A DNA stretch of 64,000 nt, from positions 81,355 through 145,354 of the forward strand of contig JAEPMR010000002.1 in assembly GCA_017643845.1 (NCBI GenBank), given 5' to 3'. The notes under the pieces are model-generated. The model ran no database searches, was not told the origin of the DNA, and saw only the letters and a program-made list of their open reading frames with translations. Below are positions 9,331-17,287 of this stretch, piece by piece. Position 1 is the stretch's first letter, and every line of letters begins with the position of its first letter. The position numbers and the translations under genes are program-made. This stretch comes from Marivivens sp. (lineage in GTDB: Bacteria; Pseudomonadota; Alphaproteobacteria; Rhodobacterales; Rhodobacteraceae).

Positions 9331-10464
9331 TTAACCTCGGCTGGGCATTGGGTTCGTTCCGGTTTTGTAGGGTGCCCAGTCAGTGATCTCGGGATAATAC
9401 ATGGCTCTCCATCGGCGCACTCTCGGGTTCATTATGCGGCGCCAAATGGGAGGGATCATCGCCGCAAATGTCATTAGTGGATACCCATGTGGTAATTGCG
9501 GAGCATCTACATCGTCATATGTCTGCAGAAGTGGGAAGCGCCTGTCAGGTTTGTAGTGATGATCCGAGTGTCGCTGGAGATTGATTAATAACCAGTTAGA
9601 CCACCGGTGCGATGCATTCCATGAGTGCCGAGGTTTAACGTGTTCGTAACGTCCGTTGCCGAGGTGCTTCCTCGTCAGTCCGTAGTGTTCAACGTAATTG
9701 GCAAGCTCCAGCTGCCATATTGCCACGAATGCCTGGGTCACAAACAGGAAGACACCGAGAGGGCCACCTAAGATCAACGACAAAATGAGAAATCCGACCT
9801 GCAACGCGGCGTAACGCCAGAAGGGGTTTGAAAGTGACCATGAAGATTTATTTCGCCGAGCGAGCATCGCTTTTTCAGCATTGATTGCGGACGTGAGGCA
9901 TTCTCGTAATACCCGTGGAAAGAACCGATGGAACCCTTCGTTGTAGCGGGCAGTAACTGCGTCTCTTGGGGTCCCCACCCATGGATGATGAACCAAAAGG
10001 TGCTCAGTCCTGAAGTGGGAATACAAAACTGAAGCGAGTAGGATATCACCTAGCCAACGTTCAATTTTCGGCTTTTGATGCATGAGCTCGTGGGAATAGT
10101 TGATTCCAACGGTGCCGGAGATGACGCCCATTCCAAAAAAGACAGCCCATGACTGAAAGATGGTCAGGTGTTCCGCGCGCGGAACATACCAAAGTAGGCC
10201 AAATAGTGTAATCAGTTGGATTGGCGTCCAGATCAGTGTGATTGCTCGGTACCAGAAAAGTGCTGCTTCGGGAGTTTCCGGGTCGGCATTTTTTGTATTC
10301 ACGCTGGAAATCAAGTCCAATGCCGAAAACAAGTACCATGTAGACAGGGGAACCAAGGCGAGTGCCCAACCGCCCTGAATTGCTCCGAACCAGATCAGGG
10401 GAATGAGGAACAGAGATAGCCAGAACGGAAGTGCGGGAAGAAGTTTTGGAGTTGTTGAACGCAT
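9331..10464 (-). CDS. alkB: alkane 1-monooxygenase (AlkB family)
   Basis: This is an integral-membrane di-iron hydroxylase that oxidises the terminal methyl of medium-chain alkanes or related substrates. At 377 aa it has about six hydrophobic helices and all expected histidine boxes: HELMHQ (about 127-132), HLLVHHPWVGTPRD (about 154-167), the NYVEHYG signature and LQRHSDHH (about 305-312). The family needs rubredoxin and rubredoxin reductase, and neither is adjacent. Fatty-acid and fluorinated-substrate relatives exist, so alkane is a family-level assignment. It follows mutY on the same strand with a 57-nt gap and may share its transcript. Confidence 0.93.
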   Translation of the reverse strand: MRSTTPKLLPALPFWLSLFLIPLIWFGAIQGGWALALVPLSTWYLFSALDLISSVNTKNADPETPEAALFWYRAITLIWTPIQLITLFGLLWYVPRAEHLTIFQSWAVFFGMGVISGTVGINYSHELMHQKPKIERWLGDILLASVLYSHFRTEHLLVHHPWVGTPRDAVTARYNEGFHRFFPRVLRECLTSAINAEKAMLARRNKSSWSLSNPFWRYAALQVGFLILSLILGGPLGVFLFVTQAFVAIWQLELANYVEHYGLTRKHLGNGRYEHVKPRHSWNASHRWSNWLLINLQRHSDHHYKPDRRFPLLQTYDDVDAPQLPHGYPLMTFAAMIPPIWRRIMNPRVRRWRAMYYPEITDWAPYKTGTNPMPSRG

Positions 10465-10521
10465 AAAACGATCCCCGCTCTGTAAAGGGTTTCTTAAGGC
10501 TATCTGCAGGCGTTCGGAGCC

Positions 10522-11586
10522 TCAATTCCACATTTCGTCGCCCCGGATCAGATCAAACGCTTTTCGCATGACGGTGGGGAGGTGTGACGGGCTGAATCTG
10601 GGCGGTGGATACCATTCCAGATCGTCAAGTAGATCGGGCGTATCGGTTCGTGTGATGAATATCTCGAGGCGCAGGTGGAAGTGTGTGAAAGTGTGACGTA
10701 CCTCGCCTTCGACACGGTGCCAATCCCCGGCGAAGGGTGGACGCATCGCAGGCGTGGTCTCTGACCATTCGGAGCTCGGCCATCCGAGCATATTTCCTAA
10801 GAGGCCGCTTGGTGGGCGGCGTTGGAGGAGCCATGCACCGTCGCGATTCCGTCGTGCAATGTAGAGACTGCCATTACGCGTCGGTTTCGGTTTCTTTGGG
10901 AGTTTGCGCGGTAGGCTGTCTGCAATCCCTTGCCGCCTGCCCTCACAGTGTTCCTGAAATGGGCAAATGCCGCAAGCAGGAGAACGCGGCGTGCAGATTG
11001 TAGCGCCGAGGTCCATCATGGCCTGCGCAAAATCCCCTGGTCGTTCTGTGGGTGTCAGATCTGCGACATGGGCAAAGAGAATGGGCTTGGATTTTGGCAG
11101 TGGGGCTTCAACAGCGAATAGGCGGGATGTGACCCGCTCGATGTTTCCGTCCATGACAGGTGATGGCAAGTCAAAGGCTATAGCACTTATCGCGGCGCTT
11201 GTATAAGGGCCGATCCCAGGGAGCGATAAGAGTTGTTCATGGCTTGCTGGAAATTTGCCGCCATGCTCCGAGTACACGACGCGGGCGCATTTCAACAGGT
11301 TCCGCGCGCGAGCGTAATAACCAAGCCCCGCCCAAGCGGCCATTACATCTGAGTCTTTAGCATTGGCAAGGTGCGAAACGGTTGGCCACCGCCTTGTAAA
11401 GTCGTGAAAATACGGTGTGACCGCTGCGACTGTTGTTTGCTGCAGCATGATTTCCGACAGCCACACGCGATATGGGTCAGGTGTGACTCCTGCCAAGCGT
11501 TGCCTCGGTGAAACACGCCACGGCAGATCGCGCGCATGGAGGTCATACCAGTCTAGCAATTTTTCGCTTAGGCTCAGGTCACGCAA
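10522..11586 (-). CDS. mutY: A/G-specific adenine glycosylase
   Basis: MutY removes adenine mispaired with 8-oxoguanine. At 354 aa it has the helix-hairpin-helix LPGIGPYTSAAI and the catalytic aspartate in VMDGNIERV. The [4Fe-4S] cysteines follow the C-X6-C-X2-C-X5-C spacing (CTPRSPACGICPFQEHC). The C-terminal 120 residues are the NUDIX-like domain that recognises 8-oxoG (a WLLQRRPPSGLLGNMLGWP stretch is visible). The start is a TTG at 11586 behind GAGGATA. It is divergent from the DUF721 gene, with 68 nt between them. Confidence 0.96.
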   Translation of the reverse strand: MRDLSLSEKLLDWYDLHARDLPWRVSPRQRLAGVTPDPYRVWLSEIMLQQTTVAAVTPYFHDFTRRWPTVSHLANAKDSDVMAAWAGLGYYARARNLLKCARVVYSEHGGKFPASHEQLLSLPGIGPYTSAAISAIAFDLPSPVMDGNIERVTSRLFAVEAPLPKSKPILFAHVADLTPTERPGDFAQAMMDLGATICTPRSPACGICPFQEHCEGRRQGIADSLPRKLPKKPKPTRNGSLYIARRNRDGAWLLQRRPPSGLLGNMLGWPSSEWSETTPAMRPPFAGDWHRVEGEVRHTFTHFHLRLEIFITRTDTPDLLDDLEWYPPPRFSPSHLPTVMRKAFDLIRGDEMWN

Positions 11587-11654
11587 TATTTATCCTCTCG
11601 TTGGTGTGCTTTCACTGGTGTCTGGAGCGGCAGGCTCTAAAGTGCGAAAGTAGA

Positions 11655-12185
11655 ATGGCTGTTCAGAGACGCAATACGGGACGCAGCGGATTTACGCGTG
11701 CAAGCGCATTATTGCAGGCGCGTATACGTGAAGCGAGTTCGATACGGGGCTTTGGAGAGACCCGTATACTAACTCATTGGCGGGAGGTTGTCGGTGCGTC
11801 ATATGCGGACGTCTGCTTGCCAGTTAAAGTGTCCTACAAAAGGTCTGGTATCGGCGCTACTTTGACGATCCTGACAACAGGCGCACAAGCTCCGATGTTG
11901 GAAATGCAGAAACAGCATATTCTGGACAAGGTTAATGCCTGCTACGGGTATCGCGCGATACACGAGATTAGGATCACGCAAACTGCACAGACTGGATTTG
12001 CAGAAGGTCAGGCCAGCTTTCGCGGGCCGAAAGCAGTCAAATTAAACTCGGCTGAAACGAAGCGTGTAGGAGAGGCTGCCATGCAGTTGGCGACGGACAT
12101 TCAAGATGAGCGTTTGAAGGTCGCGCTGGCTAAGTTGGGTGGCGCAGTCCTTACGCGATATGGAAAAAATGAAAATCAGGAGTGA
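11655..12185 (+). CDS. DUF721 protein (DciA-like, possible replicative helicase loader)
   Basis: The product is 176 aa from the ATG at 11655 (MAVQRRNTG). The N-terminal third has the DUF721 pattern, with a basic start, a helix, then a THWREVVGASYAD segment (WxxVVG with polar residues) and a following beta-rich part. DciA proteins of this family load or operate the DnaB helicase in bacteria that lack DnaC. The C-terminal 70 residues are alanine- and charge-rich and not recognised. The longer open frame from 11508 is not credible because it would start inside mutY. It is followed after 2 nt by the DsbA-like gene, so both are one transcription unit. Confidence 0.75.
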   Translation: MAVQRRNTGRSGFTRASALLQARIREASSIRGFGETRILTHWREVVGASYADVCLPVKVSYKRSGIGATLTILTTGAQAPMLEMQKQHILDKVNACYGYRAIHEIRITQTAQTGFAEGQASFRGPKAVKLNSAETKRVGEAAMQLATDIQDERLKVALAKLGGAVLTRYGKNENQE

Positions 12186-12187
12186 AC

Positions 12188-12811
12188 ATGGATCGTAGAG
12201 GTTTTCTTGCCGCCACAGGTGCAAGTAGTGCGTTGGCAATTGTCGGAGCGTTTCCCGCTTTTGCACAAGATACGGAGAGCGGCGGGACTGAGATCATTGA
12301 AATGGTTTTGGGTAACCCGGAGGCCAATGTGGAGGTTGTTGAATATGCCTCGTACACCTGCCCGCATTGCGCGAATTTCCATGCCTCGGTCTATCCGGTG
12401 TTGAAATCTGATTTCATTGATACGGGTAAGATTAAGTTTGTGTACCGTGAGGTATATTTTGACCGCTTTGGCCTTTGGGCGTCGATGGTGGCGAGGTGTG
12501 GCGGTGAGCAACGTTTCTTTGGATTGACGAAGATGTTCTACGAGAAACAGCGCGAATGGACTGCTGGTGGCGATCCGGTCGCTATTGCTGAGAATTTGCG
12601 CAGCTACGGAAAAGTAGCAGGATTGAGCGATGAGACGCTGGATGCTTGCCTTACTGACGCAGAGAAGGCGCAGGCGCTGGTCGATTGGTTCCAAAAAAAC
12701 ACTGAGGAAGACGGGATCAACTCGACGCCGAGTTTTGTGATCAATGGTGAAAAATTCGAAGGAAGTTGGGATAACGATCTTATCCCGGCGATTGAGGCTG
12801 CGCTCGGCTAA
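12188..12811 (+). CDS. DsbA-family thiol oxidoreductase, exported
   Basis: This is a periplasmic thioredoxin-fold protein (207 aa) that probably oxidises or isomerises disulfides. The N-terminus MDRRGFLAATGASSALAI has a twin-arginine start followed by a hydrophobic stretch ending FAQ, so export may be by Tat. The active site is CPHC at residues 58-61, and the cis-proline loop is NSTPSFVING near 180. The ATG at 12188 fits AGGAG at 12178-12182. An in-frame GTG at 12182 overlaps that site and is less likely. No DsbB partner is adjacent. The stop overlaps the convergent lpxK stop by 4 nt. Confidence 0.9.
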   Translation: MDRRGFLAATGASSALAIVGAFPAFAQDTESGGTEIIEMVLGNPEANVEVVEYASYTCPHCANFHASVYPVLKSDFIDTGKIKFVYREVYFDRFGLWASMVARCGGEQRFFGLTKMFYEKQREWTAGGDPVAIAENLRSYGKVAGLSDETLDACLTDAEKAQALVDWFQKNTEEDGINSTPSFVINGEKFEGSWDNDLIPAIEAALG

Positions 12812-13809
12812 TGCGATTGTGGCGCGTCTAGGCCAATCATGGACAGTGCTTCAAACAATGGGGCGCTGTCCGCAAAGGTAAGCCGGACAGGAACGGTCAG
12901 AACCTTCTGCTGGAACTGAGGTGGGAGTCGAACGGCATCCTTCTCGGTTGTTACAAGTTGTGCCCCGCGCAACTTCGCTTCGTTTTCAAGGCGTGTTATC
13001 AACCCATCGGAAAGGGATTGGTGATCACTTAACGGTTCGCCGTGGATCAATTCGGCACCCATTTGGCGCAGGGTCGCGAAGAATTTCTCTGGATGCCCAA
13101 TTCCAGCAAATGCGAGTACGCGCATCCCCTGCCATGGCATGCCCGTCTGGAGTGGAAGCAACTCTCCTTCAAGCAGGGGTAGTTTCTGTGGAAGTGGGCT
13201 TGTTTTCAGGAAGCTACGTCGTTCGGTTTCGCGCCCGATGACGAGCAGGAGATCAGCACGACCAAGCCCCTTTTCAATAGGCTCTCTGAGTGGTCCGGCA
13301 GGAATGACGTGACCGTTTCCAAAACCACGCTTCGCGTCAACGACGACGACTGAGAGATCTTTGAAAATGTCTGGATTTTGGTGGCCGTCATCCATCAGAA
13401 TAACGTCGGCTCCAGCGGACTCTGCCTCTGCAACTCCTAAAGCGCGGTCCTTTGCGACCCAGGTGGGAGCAAACGCAGATAGCAAAAGAGGTTCGTCGCC
13501 GACGTCTTGAGCGGTGTGGACTCTCTCATCGACCTTTACCGGCCCCTGGAGAGATCCACCGTAGCCTCTCGAAACAATATGTGGGGAAAACCCCATGGCC
13601 TGGAGCTGCTGGGCAAAGGCGATCACCGTGGGAGTTTTGCCGGTCCCACCTGCGTTGATATTGCCGATGCAGATCACAGGAACACGTGCTTTATGGATTG
13701 CGGGCCGGCGGAGGCGGCGGGCGGTTACGTATGCATAAAGTGCCCCTAGCGGCTGCAATAGTAGTGCCAGAGGGCCAGCTGGGGCATACCAGAAACGGGG
13801 TGGCCTCAT
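12808..13809 (-). CDS. lpxK: tetraacyldisaccharide 4'-kinase (lipid A)
   Basis: LpxK phosphorylates the 4' position of the lipid A precursor at the inner membrane, the sixth step of the Raetz pathway. From the ATG at 13809 the product is 333 aa, starting MRPPRFWYAP as in the family. An N-terminal amphipathic/hydrophobic segment (about 11-31) precedes Walker A GGTGKTPT at 54-61, and the DDGHQNPD motif that follows the mid-domain is present. The frame is open further upstream to 13893, but that part lies within waaA. The ATG overlaps the waaA stop by 4 nt (ATGA), so the two genes are translationally coupled. Confidence 0.96.
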   Translation of the reverse strand: MRPPRFWYAPAGPLALLLQPLGALYAYVTARRLRRPAIHKARVPVICIGNINAGGTGKTPTVIAFAQQLQAMGFSPHIVSRGYGGSLQGPVKVDERVHTAQDVGDEPLLLSAFAPTWVAKDRALGVAEAESAGADVILMDDGHQNPDIFKDLSVVVVDAKRGFGNGHVIPAGPLREPIEKGLGRADLLLVIGRETERRSFLKTSPLPQKLPLLEGELLPLQTGMPWQGMRVLAFAGIGHPEKFFATLRQMGAELIHGEPLSDHQSLSDGLITRLENEAKLRGAQLVTTEKDAVRLPPQFQQKVLTVPVRLTFADSAPLFEALSMIGLDAPQSH

Positions 13810-14936
13810 GCTGCGGACCTTTGGTCGAGTAGTCTGCCGAGTGTGGCTTCGAGTCGTGTTGCGGCTTCGGCGCCTTCGGAGATGACCTCCCATGCGTGAC
13901 CCGCCTGCTCCGCGTTAATATTCGCGGCAAGTAGTGCCTCAACAGCATCTGCGAGGCCGGTTTCATCTGAAATTGAGCGCGTGGCGTTTGCCTTTTGAAG
14001 TCTTTGGAATTTTTGTTCGTATGGGCTCGTTTGAGGACCGTGAATAATTGCCGATCCGAGTGACGCGGGTTCAAATGGATCGACCCTGCAAATATTGCTG
14101 AGGCTTCCGCCGATAAATGTGATGGGTGACAGGCGGAGCCATGTTCCCGGAGAACTCATGTCATTGGTGATAAAGACCTGCGTTGCATCGGTAATATCGT
14201 TTGCATCGGGGTCGCTTGCAACCTGAAGGCCGGCCTTTTCAAGTTCAATCTTTGCGTCGACTGAACCTGTTAGGATCAAAAGCAAGCGATGGGCACTGCG
14301 GCTGGCGCGTTTGTGGGCTTCGATGACTGCGGGAAGCTCGTCGGGGTGTGGATCATGAGCAAGCCAGATGGGCCTTGTTTGTATGGATTTTGTGAGTTTT
14401 GCCTGAAGGCGTTCGTCGCTATTCGGAACGGCGTTCGGGTCGTCCAGTTCGCCTAGGTTTTCGACGTTAGCGGTGGGGGTTCCGTAGCGTCTGAGACGGG
14501 CCGCGGAGTCTGCATCGGTTGCGATGGCAAGATCGAAACGCCGGAATAGTGCGCGGCGGGATGTTCGAAACCACCCTGCGGGAGTCTGACTGATTTCGCG
14601 ATCGGTCGCATTGGTAAAAATGCGTTTTGTTTCAAAGGGATCGAGTGCAGTGAGCAGGGTTGGGGAGAGGGGGCCGCCTAGCCATATCAGGATGTCGGGT
14701 TGCCAGTGGCGGACGAAGGCGCGGGGGTTTGCGAGGCAGTCCTGCGGTTGCAGGATGAACGCGGGGTGGGGTGTGGGTTCGGGCAGGGTCTCGGATGTCA
14801 GAAGGACAGTGAACTCATATCCTGCCTCCTCTAATCGATCCACAATTTTCGCTATTGATATCAATCCCTTATGGGACGGACAGTGGAGCCAGATCAAGGG
14901 GCCGCGAGGGCGGGAAGGCCAGTCTGTGCGGGTCAA
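13806..14936 (-). CDS. waaA: 3-deoxy-D-manno-octulosonic acid transferase-like (WaaA/KdtA), short and divergent
   Basis: The product (376 aa) matches the Kdo transferase family in the C-terminal Rossmann domain: FIGGSLSNICRVDPFEPASLG at about 283-303, then a conserved HGP. It also sits directly ahead of lpxK. Two oddities are visible. The N-terminal membrane anchor of typical WaaA is missing, and an in-frame stop 11 codons upstream of the TTG start at 14936 prevents extension. Where the family has HxxSxGE with the catalytic Glu, this protein has HCPSHKG (about 18-24), so that Glu appears absent. It could be a lineage-specific form with a displaced active site or a different glycosyltransferase. 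Confidence 0.75.
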   Translation of the reverse strand: MTRTDWPSRPRGPLIWLHCPSHKGLISIAKIVDRLEEAGYEFTVLLTSETLPEPTPHPAFILQPQDCLANPRAFVRHWQPDILIWLGGPLSPTLLTALDPFETKRIFTNATDREISQTPAGWFRTSRRALFRRFDLAIATDADSAARLRRYGTPTANVENLGELDDPNAVPNSDERLQAKLTKSIQTRPIWLAHDPHPDELPAVIEAHKRASRSAHRLLLILTGSVDAKIELEKAGLQVASDPDANDITDATQVFITNDMSSPGTWLRLSPITFIGGSLSNICRVDPFEPASLGSAIIHGPQTSPYEQKFQRLQKANATRSISDETGLADAVEALLAANINAEQAGHAWEVISEGAEAATRLEATLGRLLDQRSAA

Positions 14937-15033
14937 CGCGGGGGCTCCGTTGCGGCATTTGGTCGGTCATTTCAACCTACGATACTGGAGTGCGAGGTCA
15001 AGCTGGCGACACCTGAAAAGGGGCAAAACCGCG

Positions 15034-15077
15034 ATACACAATCCATGCACAACTGATGCACAACCTATGCATATCGC
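15034..15077. repeat. four 11-bp phased repeats (DnaA-box-like) upstream of waaA
   Basis: Four units begin at 15034, 15045, 15056 and 15067, exactly 11 bp apart. The first three follow ATRCACAAYNN and the fourth is degenerate (ATGCATATC). Shifted by two bases, each unit reads like a DnaA box (consensus TTATNCACA). The best is TGATGCACA at 15054-15062, with 8 of 9 matches. They lie about 100-140 bp before the waaA start and next to an AT-rich stretch at 15088-15110. Units in the same helical phase suggest cooperative binding of a protein. Confidence 0.6.
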
Positions 15078-15116
15078 ACCTGCAGAAAGTCTAACAAATT
15101 ACTAATAACACCAAGG

Positions 15117-15893
15117 TCAAGCCAGCGCGTCGAGGAGCTGTGCGTGGAGGGCTATTCCGCCTGCGATCATGCCGTCGATTTGTGGCTGGCGGTTGTTGAA
15201 CCGCGGTGTGCTGCCACGCCGGTCTGTCACCGCGCCGCGTGCCTCGGAAACGATCAGTGCGCCTGCCGCTACGTCCCATTCCCATGTCGGCCGTAATGTG
15301 AGCATGGCGTCGAATTGCCCCTCAGCCACAAGGCAGAGCCGATAGGCTAGCGATGAGCGGAAGGCGCGATGGAATGGCGGTGCGGCCGCTGAACGCCAGT
15401 GATGGGGGTCAAGGTTCGGACGGGTTGCGAGGACTTCTGAGTCTGCGAGGGACGTTCGGGAGGACGCGTTGATCGGTGCTCCGTTCCGGGTTGCACCCTC
15501 TCCTAGTGCTGCGGCAAAAGTCAGCCCGTGGCGCGGAAGATGTACGGCGGCGGCGACGACCGTGCCGTTATCGACAACGGCAAGGGAATGGCCCCAATCC
15601 GAGCCGCGATCAATGAAGGCGCGGGTGCCGTCAATCGGATCGACGACAAAGACGCGCTGTGCATCCAGACGGGCGCTGGTGTCTTCGGACTCTTCGGAGA
15701 GCCAGCCGTAGTCAGGACGCGCTGCAGTGAGATTGCTGCGGAGCATGTCATCGACAGCGAGATCAGCCTCGGTCACAGGGCCTGCGCCTTCGGGTTTGTG
15801 CCAGACCTTTGGGTCGCCATCGAAGAAGTGATTGGCTATGCGACCGGCTTCTTCAGCGGCTTCGACGAGAAGTGTTAGGTCACTCTCCGGCAA
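15117..15893 (-). CDS. inositol monophosphatase family / CysQ-like phosphatase
   Basis: This is a Mg2+-dependent, lithium-sensitive-type sugar or nucleotide phosphatase (258 aa). The family motifs are present: GPVTEADLAVD near 39, GWLSEESED near 64, VVDPIDGTRAF near 84 and the C-terminal WEWDVAAGALIV. The closest role is 3'(2'),5'-bisphosphate nucleotidase (CysQ) or inositol phosphatase, and the motifs do not separate them. The start is a TTG at 15893 with AAGGGA upstream, inside the end of pmbA (14-nt overlap), so translation is coupled. Confidence 0.87.
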   Translation of the reverse strand: MPESDLTLLVEAAEEAGRIANHFFDGDPKVWHKPEGAGPVTEADLAVDDMLRSNLTAARPDYGWLSEESEDTSARLDAQRVFVVDPIDGTRAFIDRGSDWGHSLAVVDNGTVVAAAVHLPRHGLTFAAALGEGATRNGAPINASSRTSLADSEVLATRPNLDPHHWRSAAAPPFHRAFRSSLAYRLCLVAEGQFDAMLTLRPTWEWDVAAGALIVSEARGAVTDRRGSTPRFNNRQPQIDGMIAGGIALHAQLLDALA

Positions 15894-17226
15894 GGGTCAT
15901 CCCTTCGATCAGGATCGAGGGAACAACCCGGCTTAGATGGGGCCGTGCGTCATTGGCGGGAATGATCCGCATGAGCATGTCCCGCAGATTGCCCGCGATG
16001 GTGCATTCATTGACCGGATAGGCAATTTCACCGTTTTCGACCCAGAAACCGCTCGCCCCGCGCGAATAATCGCCGGTATTGGGATTGATCGTGGAGCCGA
16101 TCATCGAGGTGACCAAGAGGCCGGTTCCCATGTCGGAAAGCAGATCATTGAAGCTTTTGTCGCTCTGGGTCAGCGCTATGTTCGATACGCTGGGGGACGG
16201 TGGCGCACCTGTCCCGCGCACGGCATTGGCACTGCTGTCCATGCCCAGCTTGCGCGCATTGGCGAGATCGAGCACCCAGCCCGTCAGTATGCCGTTATCA
16301 ACAAGCGCGCGCTCGCGGGTCGGGAGACCTTCGGCATCAAAGAGCCGGGAAGCGGCTGCTCGTCTGCGGTGCGGTGTCTCGGTAATCGACAGGCCGGTGG
16401 GCAGGATTTGCTCGCCCAAGGCATTGCGTAGCCAGCTTGAGCCGCGGGCGATCGCCGCGCCGTTAATCGCCATCAGGACGTGACCGATGAGCGAATCCGC
16501 CACGCGCTCGTCATAGAGCACAGGGTAGCTGCCGGTTTTGGGGCGGCGCGGATTCATTCGTGAAACGGCACGCGTGCCGGCGGTGCGGCCAATTTCGATA
16601 GCGCTGCGCAGGTCCGACTGGAAGATGCGGCTGTCGTGATCGTAGTCCCGCTCCATTCCCGTTCCGGTACCGCTGATGGCAACGCAGGATATGCCGCGGT
16701 CGGAGCGCTGGTATCCCGCGGAGAAACCGTTGCTTGCGGCAATATGGATGCGGCGATGACTGTATCCGGCGGATGCCCCCTGAACCTGCGTGACGCCTGT
16801 GACGCCAAGGGCTGCGGCTTCGGCTTCGGCTGCGTCGCGCTGAAGTGCTGCTGGATCGGGTTCGTCGCTCGGGTCGAACATTTCGAGCGCGGAGGTGTCG
16901 AGATCGGTGGCGAGCTGTGAGGGGTCCGCAAGCCCCGCGTAGGGGTCTTCGGGGGCTTCGCGGGCCATGGCGATTGCACGTTCCGCCACTTGACGGAGGG
17001 CGTCATCGCGTGTGTCGGACGAGGAAACACAAGCCTGCCGCTGGCCGACAAATACGCGCAGGCCGACGTCTATACCTTCGGAGCGTTCGGCGTGTTCGAG
17101 CGCACCGCCGCGCACGTCGATGCTGGTAGAGGTACCATCGACGGCCAGTGCATCGGCGGCGTCCGCGCCAGCGCTTCTCGCGAAGTCGAGGAGGCGTGTG
17201 GTCAGGCTTTCGAGTGATTGCGTCAT
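15880..17226 (-). CDS. pmbA: TldE/PmbA-family metalloprotease subunit
   Basis: PmbA (TldE) forms a complex with TldD that degrades unfolded peptides and matures small modified peptides. At 448 aa it has the normal length. The N-terminal domain starts with AxxAGADAADA, and the C-terminal domain contains YSRGASGFWVENGEI, which is typical for the family. The HExxxH zinc site of TldD is absent, as expected for the PmbA half. It starts at an ATG behind GAGGATC. tldD is not in this window. Downstream genes overlap in an operon with the phosphatase. Confidence 0.93.
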   Translation of the reverse strand: MTQSLESLTTRLLDFARSAGADAADALAVDGTSTSIDVRGGALEHAERSEGIDVGLRVFVGQRQACVSSSDTRDDALRQVAERAIAMAREAPEDPYAGLADPSQLATDLDTSALEMFDPSDEPDPAALQRDAAEAEAAALGVTGVTQVQGASAGYSHRRIHIAASNGFSAGYQRSDRGISCVAISGTGTGMERDYDHDSRIFQSDLRSAIEIGRTAGTRAVSRMNPRRPKTGSYPVLYDERVADSLIGHVLMAINGAAIARGSSWLRNALGEQILPTGLSITETPHRRRAAASRLFDAEGLPTRERALVDNGILTGWVLDLANARKLGMDSSANAVRGTGAPPSPSVSNIALTQSDKSFNDLLSDMGTGLLVTSMIGSTINPNTGDYSRGASGFWVENGEIAYPVNECTIAGNLRDMLMRIIPANDARPHLSRVVPSILIEGMTLAGE

Positions 17227-17287
17227 CGGTCGATCCTCATGCTGTATGCCTGAGGTAGCCCCCCCGACCCGCTATCGCAAGGGCGGG

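Noticed and set aside
15034..15110. Possible chromosomal origin (oriC)
   Set aside because: The DnaA-box-like repeats and AT-rich patch are suggestive, but the gap is only 180 nt, there is no dnaA, hemE or parAB nearby, and G remains in excess of C on the plus strand on both sides by eye. I report the repeats but not an origin.
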